Assembly (NCBI GenBank): GCA_026786065.1
Contig: JAJAYS010000346.1
Location: forward strand, 1-18,451
Length of the DNA: 18,451 nt
Direction of reading: 5' to 3'
DNA from: Polaromonas sp.
GTDB taxonomy: Bacteria; Pseudomonadota; Gammaproteobacteria; Burkholderiales; Burkholderiaceae_C
Numbering within the stretch: the first letter of the stretch is position 1; the number at the start of each line of letters is the position of its first letter. A program made the translations under genes and the position numbers. The notes under the pieces are model-generated. The model was not told the DNA's origin. It did not search any database and saw only the letters and a list, made by a program, of their open reading frames with translations. This document shows, piece after piece, positions 6,475 to 14,724 of the stretch.

Positions 6475-7698
6475 TCAGCCCGCAACCTCGGTTTTATCAC
6501 GCTGCCGCCGGCCAAGCGCCCCGGCAAAGAACAGCGCCAAACCAAAAAAGAGCGCCGCCGCCAAAACGATCACGGCGCTGGAACCGATGCGGTTGATCGA
6601 CTCTGCGGCCAGCACCACACCCACCGACTGCCCCAGAAAAAGTGCCGACGCAAACAGCGAGACCCCGGTGCCGCGTGCGTCGGGTGCCATCTGCGTGACA
6701 TGCGCCTGCATGGTGTTGTGGAACATAAAAAAGCCGAACCCGGCGAGCAGACTGGCCGGCACCGCCGGTCCCCATGCCGGCGTCAGCCCGACCACGGCCG
6801 TTGACACGGCGAAAAGCCCACCGCCCCACTGCACCAGCCCACGCTCGCCCCAGCGCCGGATCAGCTGGCGCGCCACTGCCATGTACAGCATGCCGCCCGG
6901 CCCGAACAGCGCGACGATGGCGCCAGACGCGGTCAGCGACAGCGCCAGTGTGCTGTTCAGATGCGCCGCCCATAGTGCCAGCACGCCGAAGCCCGCCGCA
7001 CCTTCGACCAGCGCCACCGCCAGCACGACGCGTGACCACGGTCCGGTCACGATCTGCAAGGCCTGCGCGACGAAGCCGGGACGCTCGCCCGACGCGCCCT
7101 CTGCCGACCGTGCTGCGGCCGGATGCCTGCGCCAGTCGGTCGCCAGCAACGCGCCGACCACGCCGAACAACAGCGCCAGAAAGCCGAAGGCCCAGCGCCA
7201 GCCCAGCGTATCGGACAGCAGGCCGCCGAACAGTTGCCCGCCGACGATGCCCAGCGTGGTGCCGAGTCCGACGCGCGCCAGCGTTTCCTGCCGCATCTCG
7301 TAGGCCACCTCGTCGCCAATCCAGGCCATTGATAGCGGAATGATGGTCGCCGCACCCAGCGCAGTCAAAATGCGCGCCAGCAGCAGCATGTCAAGGCTGG
7401 CTGCGAAAGCCGCCAGCACGCAGCCGCCAGCACACGCCAGCGTGCCGAATGTGACGACCCCGAATTTGCCAAGCCGGTCGCCGAGCGGTCCCCACACGAT
7501 TTGCGACAAGGCATAGGCCACCGCAAACACCGACACGACGCGCGCCGCCTCGGCCAGGCTGACCGAAAATGCGCGGGACAGCTCGGGCAGCATCGCGTCG
7601 CAGATGCGCTGCGCGGCCATGCTGGCGAAGGTGGCAAAGGACAGCAGCAGAATCGAGCGGCGCAGGGCCGGAGAGACAGTGGCGAAGCCCTGGGTCAT
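6475..7698 (-). CDS. MFS transporter
   Basis: This 407-residue protein is a major facilitator superfamily transporter with about 12 hydrophobic segments in two halves. The first half carries the MFS motif A-like loop WGPLGDRLGKFG (about 69-80, with Asp74-Arg75) between helices 2 and 3, followed by LARILTALGAATIIPLSMAW, a typical helix 4 pattern. A polar loop (about 190-215) separates the halves. The C-terminus is short and basic (GRRQRDK). The type resembles drug:proton antiporters or sugar/arabinose-efflux-like carriers, but the substrate cannot be assigned. The start is ATG 7698, with no good Shine-Dalgarno seen. It lies directly upstream of the GST gene on the same strand. Confidence 0.93.
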   Translation of the reverse strand: MTQGFATVSPALRRSILLLSFATFASMAAQRICDAMLPELSRAFSVSLAEAARVVSVFAVAYALSQIVWGPLGDRLGKFGVVTFGTLACAGGCVLAAFAASLDMLLLARILTALGAATIIPLSMAWIGDEVAYEMRQETLARVGLGTTLGIVGGQLFGGLLSDTLGWRWAFGFLALLFGVVGALLATDWRRHPAAARSAEGASGERPGFVAQALQIVTGPWSRVVLAVALVEGAAGFGVLALWAAHLNSTLALSLTASGAIVALFGPGGMLYMAVARQLIRRWGERGLVQWGGGLFAVSTAVVGLTPAWGPAVPASLLAGFGFFMFHNTMQAHVTQMAPDARGTGVSLFASALFLGQSVGVVLAAESINRIGSSAVIVLAAALFFGLALFFAGALGRRQRDKTEVAG

Positions 7699-7825
7699 CG
7701 GTGGAGGGATGGGTTGCAGGAGAAGAATTCCGATGGCACCAGCCGACAGCCTGGGCTGCGGTTTTGCTGGAAGCCGGTGCCGCCCGGTGGCATCGCAGGC
7801 GGGGCGAATCGCGGTCCGGGGGAGC

Positions 7826-8269
7826 TTAGCGCAAAAGCGCCGGCAAACCTTCCCGCACCCGGTGATAACGCACCTCGCGCCTGCGCAGGTTGTCGGTGCC
7901 GACGAACTCGTGGCGCGATTCGAAGCGGATCTGATGCGTGATGTAAGGCAGCGTGGGAGCCGACGGCTTCTTGCCGTCGAAACTGCGGTACTTGCGCTTC
8001 AAATTGGTCCCGTCGAAAACCCATTGACCTTCGTGTGCATGCTCGGTGATCGCGCCGTCCGCATGGAACACCTTCGCCCGTTCAAAGAACCGGCCATCAG
8101 CCTGCAGCGTCAACCACCGCCGGACCTCTGCGTCGTCCTGCCGGTAATCCCTGAGCCATTGCCCTTCGAGTCGCTGCCTGACTGAGTCGGCCGCCGAATC
8201 TTCCGGTGCATTGCCACAGGCGGCCAGCAGCAGGCTCAGCATTCCGACCACCGCGACACGGCGACGCAC
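7826..8269 (-). CDS. Small putative lipoprotein of unknown function
   Basis: I do not recognise the family. Starting at GTG 8269 the protein has 147 residues and a textbook lipoprotein signal: basic MRRR, hydrophobic VAVVGMLSLLLAA, then lipobox LAAC with Cys18, predicting lipidation and membrane anchoring. The mature part is polar and charged. It includes EGQWLRDYRQDDAEVRRWLTL and GRFFERAKV...GQWVFDGTNLKRKY, alternating aromatic and polar residues that suggest a small beta-rich fold like lipocalin-type 'TG' proteins (inference). An in-frame ATG at 8362 would add 31 residues and give an overlong signal. AGGG sits about 12 bases upstream of the GTG. The gene is divergent from msrB. Confidence 0.7.
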   Translation of the reverse strand: MRRRVAVVGMLSLLLAACGNAPEDSAADSVRQRLEGQWLRDYRQDDAEVRRWLTLQADGRFFERAKVFHADGAITEHAHEGQWVFDGTNLKRKYRSFDGKKPSAPTLPYITHQIRFESRHEFVGTDNLRRREVRYHRVREGLPALLR

Positions 8270-8376
8270 CGACGCAGGCGCCCTTAACCAGCGCAGGCTA
8301 TGACCCTTCTGCGCTAGAGACTGCAAGAACCTGGCCCCAGCGCCGACCGATGGCATGACCACAATGGTGCCTAGCC

Positions 8377-8382
8377 AAAGGA
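8377..8382 (+). promoter_or_regulatory. Shine-Dalgarno of msrB
   Basis: AAAGGA lies 6 bases before the first of two adjacent ATG codons (8389 and 8392). Confidence 0.6.
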
Positions 8383-8388
8383 CGAAAC

Positions 8389-8910
8389 ATGATGAGCCGA
8401 CGCAATACCCTTTTCTCCGTGCTGGGCCTCAGTGCCCTCACCGCGACGCTGACCAGCGTCGTCGCGGGCCTGCGCGGGCCGGCCGGCGCGTCCGCGCCAG
8501 GCCAGTCGCCGCAAGCCCGGTCCTATGCGTTCACTCAAACCCCGGCCGAATGGAAGCAGCGCCTGAAGCCAGAGGCTTATTACGTGCTGCGCCAGGCCGG
8601 GACCGAAAGGCCGGGCTCCAGCCCGCTGAACAGGGAGAAGCGCACCGGCGTCTTTAGCTGCGCCGGCTGCGCACTGCCGCTGTTCCCGTCGGCCACCAAG
8701 TTCGAAAGCGGCACCGGCTGGCCCAGCTTCTGGCAACCGGTGGCGGGCGCCGTCGTCGAGGACACCGACACCACCTTGTTGATGAAGCGCACCGAAGTGC
8801 TGTGCGGTCAATGCGGCGGGCATCTCGGCCATGTGTTCAACGACGGGCCACCGCCGACGCGACTGCGCTACTGCATCAATGGCGCCGCGCTGACCTTTAC
8901 GGTGGCCTGA
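8389..8910 (+). CDS. msrB: Exported peptide-methionine (R)-S-oxide reductase MsrB
   Basis: This 173-residue protein reduces the R epimer of methionine sulfoxide in damaged proteins. The N-terminus MMSRRNTLFSVLG followed by a hydrophobic stretch resembles a twin-arginine signal, predicting a periplasmic enzyme. The MsrB domain runs from about residue 50. It has zinc-site pairs Cys91/Cys94 (CAGC) and Cys139/Cys142 (CGQC), the ESGTGWPSF substrate loop (106-114), GGHLGHVFNDGP with conserved His, and the catalytic Cys162 in RYCINGAAL. No further cysteine is present, so the recycling cysteine of two-Cys MsrB enzymes is missing. msrA follows after 2 bases, so the two are almost certainly co-transcribed and act together on exported proteins. 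Confidence 0.95.
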   Translation: MMSRRNTLFSVLGLSALTATLTSVVAGLRGPAGASAPGQSPQARSYAFTQTPAEWKQRLKPEAYYVLRQAGTERPGSSPLNREKRTGVFSCAGCALPLFPSATKFESGTGWPSFWQPVAGAVVEDTDTTLLMKRTEVLCGQCGGHLGHVFNDGPPPTRLRYCINGAALTFTVA

Positions 8911-8912
8911 GC

Positions 8913-9620
8913 ATGGGCCGGATCTGGTTCGCAACCGGCGCGCTGGGGCTGGCTGTCTGGGTGTTTCTGGGCAGCAGCGCTGCCACCGAGCAGGCTACTC
9001 GGCTGCCCGCACCGGCGCAGGATGCACCCGCTGGCGGGCCAGCCGGGCGCGAGACTGCGGTCTTTGCCGGAGGCTGCTTCTGGGGCGTGCAAGCGGTGTT
9101 CCAGCACACGCAAGGCGTACTCAATGCGGTGTCGGGCTACGCGGGCGGCAGCCGGGAAAACGCCAACTACGCGCGTATTGGCTCGGGCCGCACCGGCCAT
9201 GCCGAAGCGGTGCAGGTCACCTACGACCCCCATGTGATTTCCTACGGCAGGCTGCTTCAGATCTATTTTTCGGTGGCCCACGACCCGACCCAGTTGAACC
9301 GCCAGGGGCCGGATACCGGCACGCAATACCGCTCGGCGGTGTTTTATGTCGATGCCGGACAAAAGCAGATTGCCGAGCGCTACATCGCGCAACTCGACGC
9401 GGCGAAGCTGTTCCCGCGCAAGATCGTGACCGAGCTGACGCCGCTGGCTCCACCGCTCGCCTTCTATCGGGCCGAGGACGCGCATCAGGACTACGCGACG
9501 CGCCACCCAAGGTCGCCCTACATCGTGCGCTTCGACCAGCCCAAAATCGCCGCGCTGAAAACCCTGATGCCGGAGATGTACCGCGCCCAGCCGGTACTGG
9601 TGTCGCAGCCGGGCGGCTGA
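8913..9620 (+). CDS. msrA: Exported peptide-methionine (S)-S-oxide reductase MsrA
   Basis: This 235-residue protein reduces the S epimer of methionine sulfoxide. Catalytic Cys55 sits in the family motif GGCFWG (53-58), followed by the expected GYAGG, GHAEAVQVTYDP and the HDPTQLNRQGPDTGTQYRSA block. The first 25 residues (MGRIWFATGALGLAVWVFLG...) form a signal peptide or membrane anchor, matching the exported msrB partner. Cys55 is the only cysteine in the protein; the C-terminal resolving cysteines of many MsrA enzymes are absent. The start ATG 8913 is 2 bases after the msrB stop, which suggests translational coupling. An in-frame start further upstream would overlap msrB and displace the signal peptide. 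Confidence 0.95.
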   Translation: MGRIWFATGALGLAVWVFLGSSAATEQATRLPAPAQDAPAGGPAGRETAVFAGGCFWGVQAVFQHTQGVLNAVSGYAGGSRENANYARIGSGRTGHAEAVQVTYDPHVISYGRLLQIYFSVAHDPTQLNRQGPDTGTQYRSAVFYVDAGQKQIAERYIAQLDAAKLFPRKIVTELTPLAPPLAFYRAEDAHQDYATRHPRSPYIVRFDQPKIAALKTLMPEMYRAQPVLVSQPGG

Positions 9621-9662
9621 TGCCCGCCAGCGGCTCTTCTGCCGTGATTAACAGTCAAAACA

Positions 9663-9711
9663 CCATTCAGCCTAATAAATACGGGCGCAGACAGCTACTT
9701 TTTTAATAGCG
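9663..9711 (+). repeat. Intergenic repeat family, copy 2
   Basis: It begins ATTCAGCCTAATAAA, has the core ACGGGCG, then AGCTACTTTTTT and ends ATAGCG. It matches copy 3 (16479-16528) closely along about 47 bases and fills the space between convergent msrA and the penicillin-binding protein gene. Confidence 0.75.
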
Positions 9712-9713
9712 AC

Positions 9714-11765
9714 TCAATTGCCCTTGAGACCCCGCAGGATGCGGCCAAACAGCCCGTTGACGGCCTCGAACAGCGGCTCCATGCGCCGCGCGTCGTCTTG
9801 CGGCACGGGTGGCGGCGCCGGCCTTGGGCGGGGGATCGCGAATTCGGCTTTCACGTCCAGCCAGCGGCTGCGAAACGCCTGCTGAAACACCTCGCCCACC
9901 ATAGGCAGTGCGCTGCGTGCGCCCTGCCCCCAGTCGCCCATGGTCACGCTGTTGTCGTTGAAGCCGACCCGCGCCCCGGCCACCAGCTGCGGATTCATCA
10001 TGATGAACCAGCCGTCGGTGTTGTCTTGTGTGGTGCCGGTCTTGCCGGCCACGTCGGCCTGAATGCCGTAACGCTGGCGGATCGCCGTGCCGGTGCCGAC
10101 GTCGATCACGCCGCGCATCGCGTTGACCAGGGTCAAGGCATCGGCGCGTGGCATGGCCGGCTCGCGCTCGCTGGCGCTCTCAAAACGTTCGAGCAACTGG
10201 CCGCTGCGGTTCTCGACCCGCAGCACCAGTGACGGCTGCCGGTAGTTGCCGGCGTTGGCAATCGCACCGTAGGCGGTGACCATTTCCAGCAGCGTGACCG
10301 GGCTGGTGCCGAGGGCCAGCGACGGCACCAGGTCGAGCTTGCTTTGCCGCACGCCGAGCGCCTGGGCCAGTTGGCCGACGCGGGCCGGCCCGACTTGCTG
10401 CATCAGCTGGGCGGTGATGGTGTTTTTGGAATACGCCAGCCCATCGGCCAGGCTGGTCGGCTGGTAGCTCGGCGGCGTTGCGTCGGTGGGCGCCCAGACG
10501 CTGCCGTTGGCCGCCCGGATGCTGACCGGGTCATCAAACAGCGTGTCTGCCGGACTGAAGCCCTGCATGAAGGCCGCGCCATAGACGAAGGGCTTGAAGG
10601 TGGAGCCGGGCTGGCGCCGCGCCTGGCTGACATGGTCGAACTGCTCCTGCGCAAAATCGCGGCTGCCGACCCACGCGCGAATCGCGCCGCTGCGCGGGTC
10701 CAGCGCCACAAACCCGGCCTGCAGCACGGCGCGCTCCTGCCCGGCCTTGCGGCGCCGGTCGGCCAGCGTCTGTAATTGCGTCAGTTGCCGGGTTACTGCC
10801 AGATTCGCCGCATTCTGGATCTTGACGTCCAGCGTCGTCACCACCCGCAGGCCGTCGGCATGAACGTCGAAGCCGCGCCGGTCGGCCCATTCGATCAGCC
10901 ATTTGCGCAGGTACTGGGCGACGTGCGGCGCCGGGCCGAGCGGCTCGGTCTGGCGCTCGAAATCAAGCTTCAGCGGCCGCTTGGCCAGTGCGTCCAGGCG
11001 GCCGGCATCCAGCTTGCCGTGCCGCACCATTTGCGCCAGCACCAGGTTGCGGCGCCGCACGGCGCGCTCCGGGTTCAGCACCGGGTTGTAGTAGCTGGTG
11101 CCCTTGAGCATGCCGATCAGCGTGGCGCTCTCCAGCTCGTCGAGCTGGTCGGCCGACTTGTCGAAATAGGTGCGCGCCGCCATCTCGATGCCGAACGCGT
11201 TGTACAAAAAAGGCACGGTGTTCAGGTAGGTCTCGAGGATCTCGTCCTTTGAATACACCGCCTCGATCTTCAGCGCCGTGATGGCCTCCTTCAGCTTGCG
11301 CGTGATGCTGTTGGCCCGGCCGATTTCCTCGGGGTAGAGGTTGCGCGCGAGCTGCTGCGTGAGGGTCGAGCCGCCCTGCCGGTCGCCCGACAGCGTCGCA
11401 ATCGCAGCCCCCGCCGTGCGCCGCAGGTCGATGCCGTGGTGCTGGTAGAAACGGTGGTCTTCGGTGGATATCAGCGCATGGATCACATTGGGCGATATGC
11501 GCTCCAGGCCCACCCACTTGCGGTTGACGCGCCGGTATTCGGCCAGCAAGCTGCCGTCGGATGCCAGCAGCACCGAAGGCGTTTCCAGCCGCGCCTTGCG
11601 CAGCTCGCCGACGCCGGGCGTGAACGGAATCAGCACCAGCACATAAAGCAGCGCTATCGCCGGCAGCGCCAGCAGCGTCCAGACCCAGTGCTGCCGCGCC
11701 GCCGCAGCCAGCCAGCGCAGGCGCGCCGCAATCAAAGCCGCCAGACGTTGAAAAGCCGGATTCAT
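9714..11765 (-). CDS. Class A penicillin-binding protein (glycosyltransferase/transpeptidase)
   Basis: This 683-residue bifunctional enzyme builds and crosslinks peptidoglycan in the periplasm. One membrane anchor (about 29-48) follows a basic cytoplasmic tail. The GT51 glycosyltransferase domain has catalytic Glu102 in STEDHRFYQHHGID, GGSTLTQQLARNLY (131-144), and the RKLKEAITALKIE and SKDEILETYLN motifs. The transpeptidase domain carries Ser388 in STFK, the SKN motif (446-448) and KTGTTQD (575 onward), so both activities look intact. The C-terminus is Pro-rich (PRPRPAPPPVP). It is shorter than typical PBP1a and lacks an obvious OB-fold insertion, so I do not choose between mrcA, mrcB or pbpC-like names. 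The start is ATG 11765; an adjacent TTG at 11768 is less likely. The gene appears monocistronic. Confidence 0.95.
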   Translation of the reverse strand: MNPAFQRLAALIAARLRWLAAAARQHWVWTLLALPAIALLYVLVLIPFTPGVGELRKARLETPSVLLASDGSLLAEYRRVNRKWVGLERISPNVIHALISTEDHRFYQHHGIDLRRTAGAAIATLSGDRQGGSTLTQQLARNLYPEEIGRANSITRKLKEAITALKIEAVYSKDEILETYLNTVPFLYNAFGIEMAARTYFDKSADQLDELESATLIGMLKGTSYYNPVLNPERAVRRRNLVLAQMVRHGKLDAGRLDALAKRPLKLDFERQTEPLGPAPHVAQYLRKWLIEWADRRGFDVHADGLRVVTTLDVKIQNAANLAVTRQLTQLQTLADRRRKAGQERAVLQAGFVALDPRSGAIRAWVGSRDFAQEQFDHVSQARRQPGSTFKPFVYGAAFMQGFSPADTLFDDPVSIRAANGSVWAPTDATPPSYQPTSLADGLAYSKNTITAQLMQQVGPARVGQLAQALGVRQSKLDLVPSLALGTSPVTLLEMVTAYGAIANAGNYRQPSLVLRVENRSGQLLERFESASEREPAMPRADALTLVNAMRGVIDVGTGTAIRQRYGIQADVAGKTGTTQDNTDGWFIMMNPQLVAGARVGFNDNSVTMGDWGQGARSALPMVGEVFQQAFRSRWLDVKAEFAIPRPRPAPPPVPQDDARRMEPLFEAVNGLFGRILRGLKGN

Positions 11766-12193
11766 CAAAGCAGTTTAAAGGCGCTCTGCATAACTGTGGC
11801 GAGTCCGCAGCGGCCGGATCGGGATGGGCTGGAAGGCGGATTTCGCAGCCACAGGCATTTTTCCGTCATCCCGCTTCACGATCTGGCACGCGGCCGACCC
11901 CGGCCTGTCCGGCGACATGAAATTCAACGCCCAGCACTACAAGCCCGACTTGGTGCGCGCACCTGGATCGACCGGGCCGCCGTGCTGACGTGCTGCCGAC
12001 GCACGACAACTCGAATCCGCTGGCCAAAGACACGCTCGCCGAATTTCGGGCGGCAATAGCCGGCAGCAGGGTCTGCATCGTTGCATCGGCGAAGGCCAAA
12101 GCGTCGGGTTTTGATGCGCGCCTGAGCCTTGCGCAGGGCCGGGGCGCCCTGCGCAGCATGCGTCCGATGGCCCGGCTCTGCATAATCGGCCAG
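11766..12193. other. 428-base spacer with possible decayed coding sequence
   Basis: This lies between the divergent penicillin-binding protein and DUF2868 genes. Two direct copies of GCTCTGCATAA (11783-11793 and 12175-12185) bracket it. Between them, three successive stretches in different plus-strand frames read like protein. No RNA gene is visible. The promoters of both flanking genes should be here, but I cannot place them with confidence. Confidence 0.5.
11824..12193 (+). pseudogene. Possible frameshifted gene remnant
   Basis: Frame 1 (from ATG 11824 to stop 11988) contains FTIWHAADPGLSGDMKFN and AQHYKPDLVRAP. At about 11961 protein-like sequence continues in another frame as TWIDRAAVLT, and from 11990 in a third as LPTHDNSNPLAKDTLAEF. 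Together they could be one gene broken by two frameshifts. I do not recognise the family. Alternatively the third segment is simply a 5' extension of the DUF2868 frame, which is open back to here, and the rest is chance. Confidence 0.25.
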
Positions 12194-14722
12194 ATGAGCC
12201 AGGGCCCCAAGCGCATCGAGATAAGTGAGCCCGAGGCGCGCAGGCTGACGCTGGCTCAGGCGGTCGAGTCCAGCGACGCCGATGGCAAGCTGCTCAGCCA
12301 GGTCGAGCGGGCCGCCATAGACAGCCAGGCCATGCAGTCGGCCCGGCCCGGCCCTGATGCCAACCCGGAGCGGGTCGCAGCCTTTTTAGGCGCACGGGCC
12401 GAACAGGTGCTGCGCGTCGTCGGCAACCGCAGCCCGGCGCTTGCCGCACTGGCAATGGGCCGCACCGGCACGCAGTGGCTGGCTGTGGCCGCGCCGCTGG
12501 CGGCGGTGCTGATTGGCGCGCTCACCGACCGCATTGCCAACCCGCACCGGGTGGACCTGCTGTCGCTGCCGCTTTTGACCATCCTCGGCTGGAACCTCGT
12601 GGTCTATGCATTGCTGCTGGTCGGCGTTTTTGCGCGGCCAACCGGGCCGACCGACGGGCGGATGTCGCCGCTGGCCGACCTGACCCGTCGTTTCGCCGCC
12701 TGGCACCCCCGACTCGATGCGCTGCAGGGCAGCGTCGTCGCGCGGTTCTCCGGCACCTGGCATGACGCCACGTCAAAGCTGCAAGCCCAGCGCATCAGCC
12801 GGGTGCTGCACCTGGCGGCGGCGGGCTGGGCGCTGGGCGTGGTGTTGTCGCTGTTCACCCGTGGGCTGGTGGTCGAATACCGCGTAGGCTGGGAAAGCAC
12901 TTTTCTGAATGCCGAACAGGTTCAGGCCATTTTGCGGGTACTGCTGCTGCCGGCACTGGCGCTGTTGCCGTTTGAGCCCTTCTCGGTTCAGGACATTGCC
13001 GCGCTGCGCTTCACCGACTCTGGCCAAAGCGCCAGCCCGAACACCGGCAGCGGCTTCAGCGGTGCGCGTTGGGTCTATCTGTATGCCAGCTTGCTGGCGC
13101 TGGTGGTGATTGCACCGCGCCTGCTGCTGGCTTTGGTGGCGCGCTGGCGTGAAGCGCGGCTCGCCAGGCGCATCGTGCTCAGCCTGGATACGCCGTATTA
13201 CCGCCGGTTGCTGGCGCTGGCCAACCCGACGCACATTCAGCTCGGCGTGATGGCGCAAAGCGACGAAGACCACCTGGCGCTGCTGCGGGTGCTGCTGCCG
13301 CGCGCCAGCGAGCGCGACATCGGCCCCGAGCTGTTGCCCGGCCCGGCTCCGACGCTGCTTCGGGCCAGCACCGGCGAATCGCTTACCGCGCTGCGTATCA
13401 CGCAGCCGCGCGGCAGTGTGGCGCCGAACTCGTCCGGTTCCGCGCCCTCCCCAGCGTTCGCACTCCCCTCATCGTCCTCCTCCGTCTCCTCCTCCGCGTC
13501 CCAATCCGCCTTGACGGCTCCAGCCAGGCCTACCTGGGCGGCGCAGGCGCTGGCCAGGCTGGGAGTCGGCCCGCTTGCCGCCTCAGCCAGGCCAGTGCAA
13601 GGCGCGCTGCGCACCCCGGCCGACGCCGCCGACGCAGTCGTGCAGCTGGTGCGCAGCGCCGACGCGCTCCAGGCCGCTGCGCCGCTGCTGCACCAACTTG
13701 CACGGCCGGTGCTGCTTTTGCTGGGCGCCGACAGAGGCGCTACCGGCGATGCGGCGGCCCATGCTGCCCAGCTGGCCCGCTGCCGCAGCACGGCGGCTGC
13801 ATCGGGCCTGGACGCAGAAATCCTCGACCTCGGCAGCGTGGCGCGCTGCTGGGTGCAACAGCCGGTGCTTTTCGAGGCCATGGGCCGCTGCCTGCCCGCA
13901 CCCAAACGAGACGGTTTTGCCCGCTTGGTGGAGGCTCGCCGACTGCGCAACCGGGAGCGCCTGGCGCGCTCGGTGGAGGCCATTGCCAACCAGCTGCTTG
14001 AAGGCGCCCGCGAAGTCGAGGCGGTACGGGCGGCTCCGCCGTCGGTCACGCGGCTTATCAAATCCGCCGACCGCGAGGCCGACGCGCTGGCACGCAGGCA
14101 AGCCTCGGCCGCGCTGGTCGAGCGCCTTCAGGCGGCGGCGATGCACACCCAGGCCACGCTGCTGCAACTGCACGCCCTGGACGACGCAGCCGCTACGCCG
14201 CTTGAGAACACCTTCACCGGCAACTTTGAGCACAGCGCGCCGGTCAGCCCCCGCGAAGCCGGCATGGCCGGAGCAGCAACGGGTGCCGCGACCGGCGCCT
14301 CGGTCGATCTGGTGACCGGCGGCCTGACCCTGGGCGCAGCGGCCGCGCTGGGCGCGCTGGTCGGCGGCGGCGCGGCACTGGCCGGTGCCGCCTGGAAGAA
14401 CCGCTCCAGCCCAAGCGGCGCGGCCACGGTGCAACTGAGCGACGACATGCTGCATGCGCTGGTCCAGGTTGCGCTGCTGCGCTACCTGGCCGTGGTGCAT
14501 GCCGAATGCCGCGCGCTCTTCCCGGAGCTTTCCGACCAGGCCGACGCATGGCCCATCCACACTGCGGCCATCGTTGCCCCGCGCACCGGCAAGCTCGCCG
14601 CTTTCTGGGCCGGTGCCCGCAACCCGGCCATGCCGCACGCTGGCGAAGCGCTGGCCGCCGAGCTGGGGTCGATGGTGCGCGAGCTGTTTCGCGCCCTTTA
14701 CCCGGCCGCGCCGCCGGTCTGA
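12194..14722 (+). CDS. DUF2868 membrane protein fused to a DUF3482-like C-terminal module
   Basis: This 842-residue protein has unknown function. Residues about 18-345 match the DUF2868 pattern as I know it: LTLAQAVESSDADGK near the start, WNLVVYALLLVG (133-144) and RGLVVEYRVGWESTFL (223-238). Hydrophobic segments lie at about 94-111, 124-147, 203-222, 245-261 and 293-316. A Ser-rich linker follows (426-438). The C-terminal half resembles the end of DUF3482 proteins: ARPVLLLLGA, a charged helical region (about 570-680) and a Gly/Ala-zipper segment (about 689-735) with GASVDLVTGGLTLGAA. DUF3482 proteins normally start with an Era-like GTPase; no GxxxxGK[S/T] P-loop is present here. ATG 12194 places the DUF2868 signature near the N-terminus; the frame is open back to GTG 11990. 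The gene starts an operon with the DoxX-like and phospholipase D genes. Confidence 0.8.
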   Translation: MSQGPKRIEISEPEARRLTLAQAVESSDADGKLLSQVERAAIDSQAMQSARPGPDANPERVAAFLGARAEQVLRVVGNRSPALAALAMGRTGTQWLAVAAPLAAVLIGALTDRIANPHRVDLLSLPLLTILGWNLVVYALLLVGVFARPTGPTDGRMSPLADLTRRFAAWHPRLDALQGSVVARFSGTWHDATSKLQAQRISRVLHLAAAGWALGVVLSLFTRGLVVEYRVGWESTFLNAEQVQAILRVLLLPALALLPFEPFSVQDIAALRFTDSGQSASPNTGSGFSGARWVYLYASLLALVVIAPRLLLALVARWREARLARRIVLSLDTPYYRRLLALANPTHIQLGVMAQSDEDHLALLRVLLPRASERDIGPELLPGPAPTLLRASTGESLTALRITQPRGSVAPNSSGSAPSPAFALPSSSSSVSSSASQSALTAPARPTWAAQALARLGVGPLAASARPVQGALRTPADAADAVVQLVRSADALQAAAPLLHQLARPVLLLLGADRGATGDAAAHAAQLARCRSTAAASGLDAEILDLGSVARCWVQQPVLFEAMGRCLPAPKRDGFARLVEARRLRNRERLARSVEAIANQLLEGAREVEAVRAAPPSVTRLIKSADREADALARRQASAALVERLQAAAMHTQATLLQLHALDDAAATPLENTFTGNFEHSAPVSPREAGMAGAATGAATGASVDLVTGGLTLGAAAALGALVGGGAALAGAAWKNRSSPSGAATVQLSDDMLHALVQVALLRYLAVVHAECRALFPELSDQADAWPIHTAAIVAPRTGKLAAFWAGARNPAMPHAGEALAAELGSMVRELFRALYPAAPPV

Positions 14723-14724
14723 AC

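Noticed and set aside
5823..6596. Plus-strand frame of 257 codons opposite the GST gene
   Set aside because: Shadow of GST, which has the cis-proline and Glu-Ser glutathione site in the expected order on the minus strand.
12181..12196. CATAAT as a -10 box giving a leaderless DUF2868 transcript
   Set aside because: No matching -35 sequence at a suitable distance, and the motif is part of the recurring CTCTGCATAA element.
13237..14061. Minus-strand frame of 274 codons opposite the DUF2868 fusion
   Set aside because: Ser/Arg/Ala-rich antisense shadow with no domain; the plus-strand frame has family signatures and operon context.
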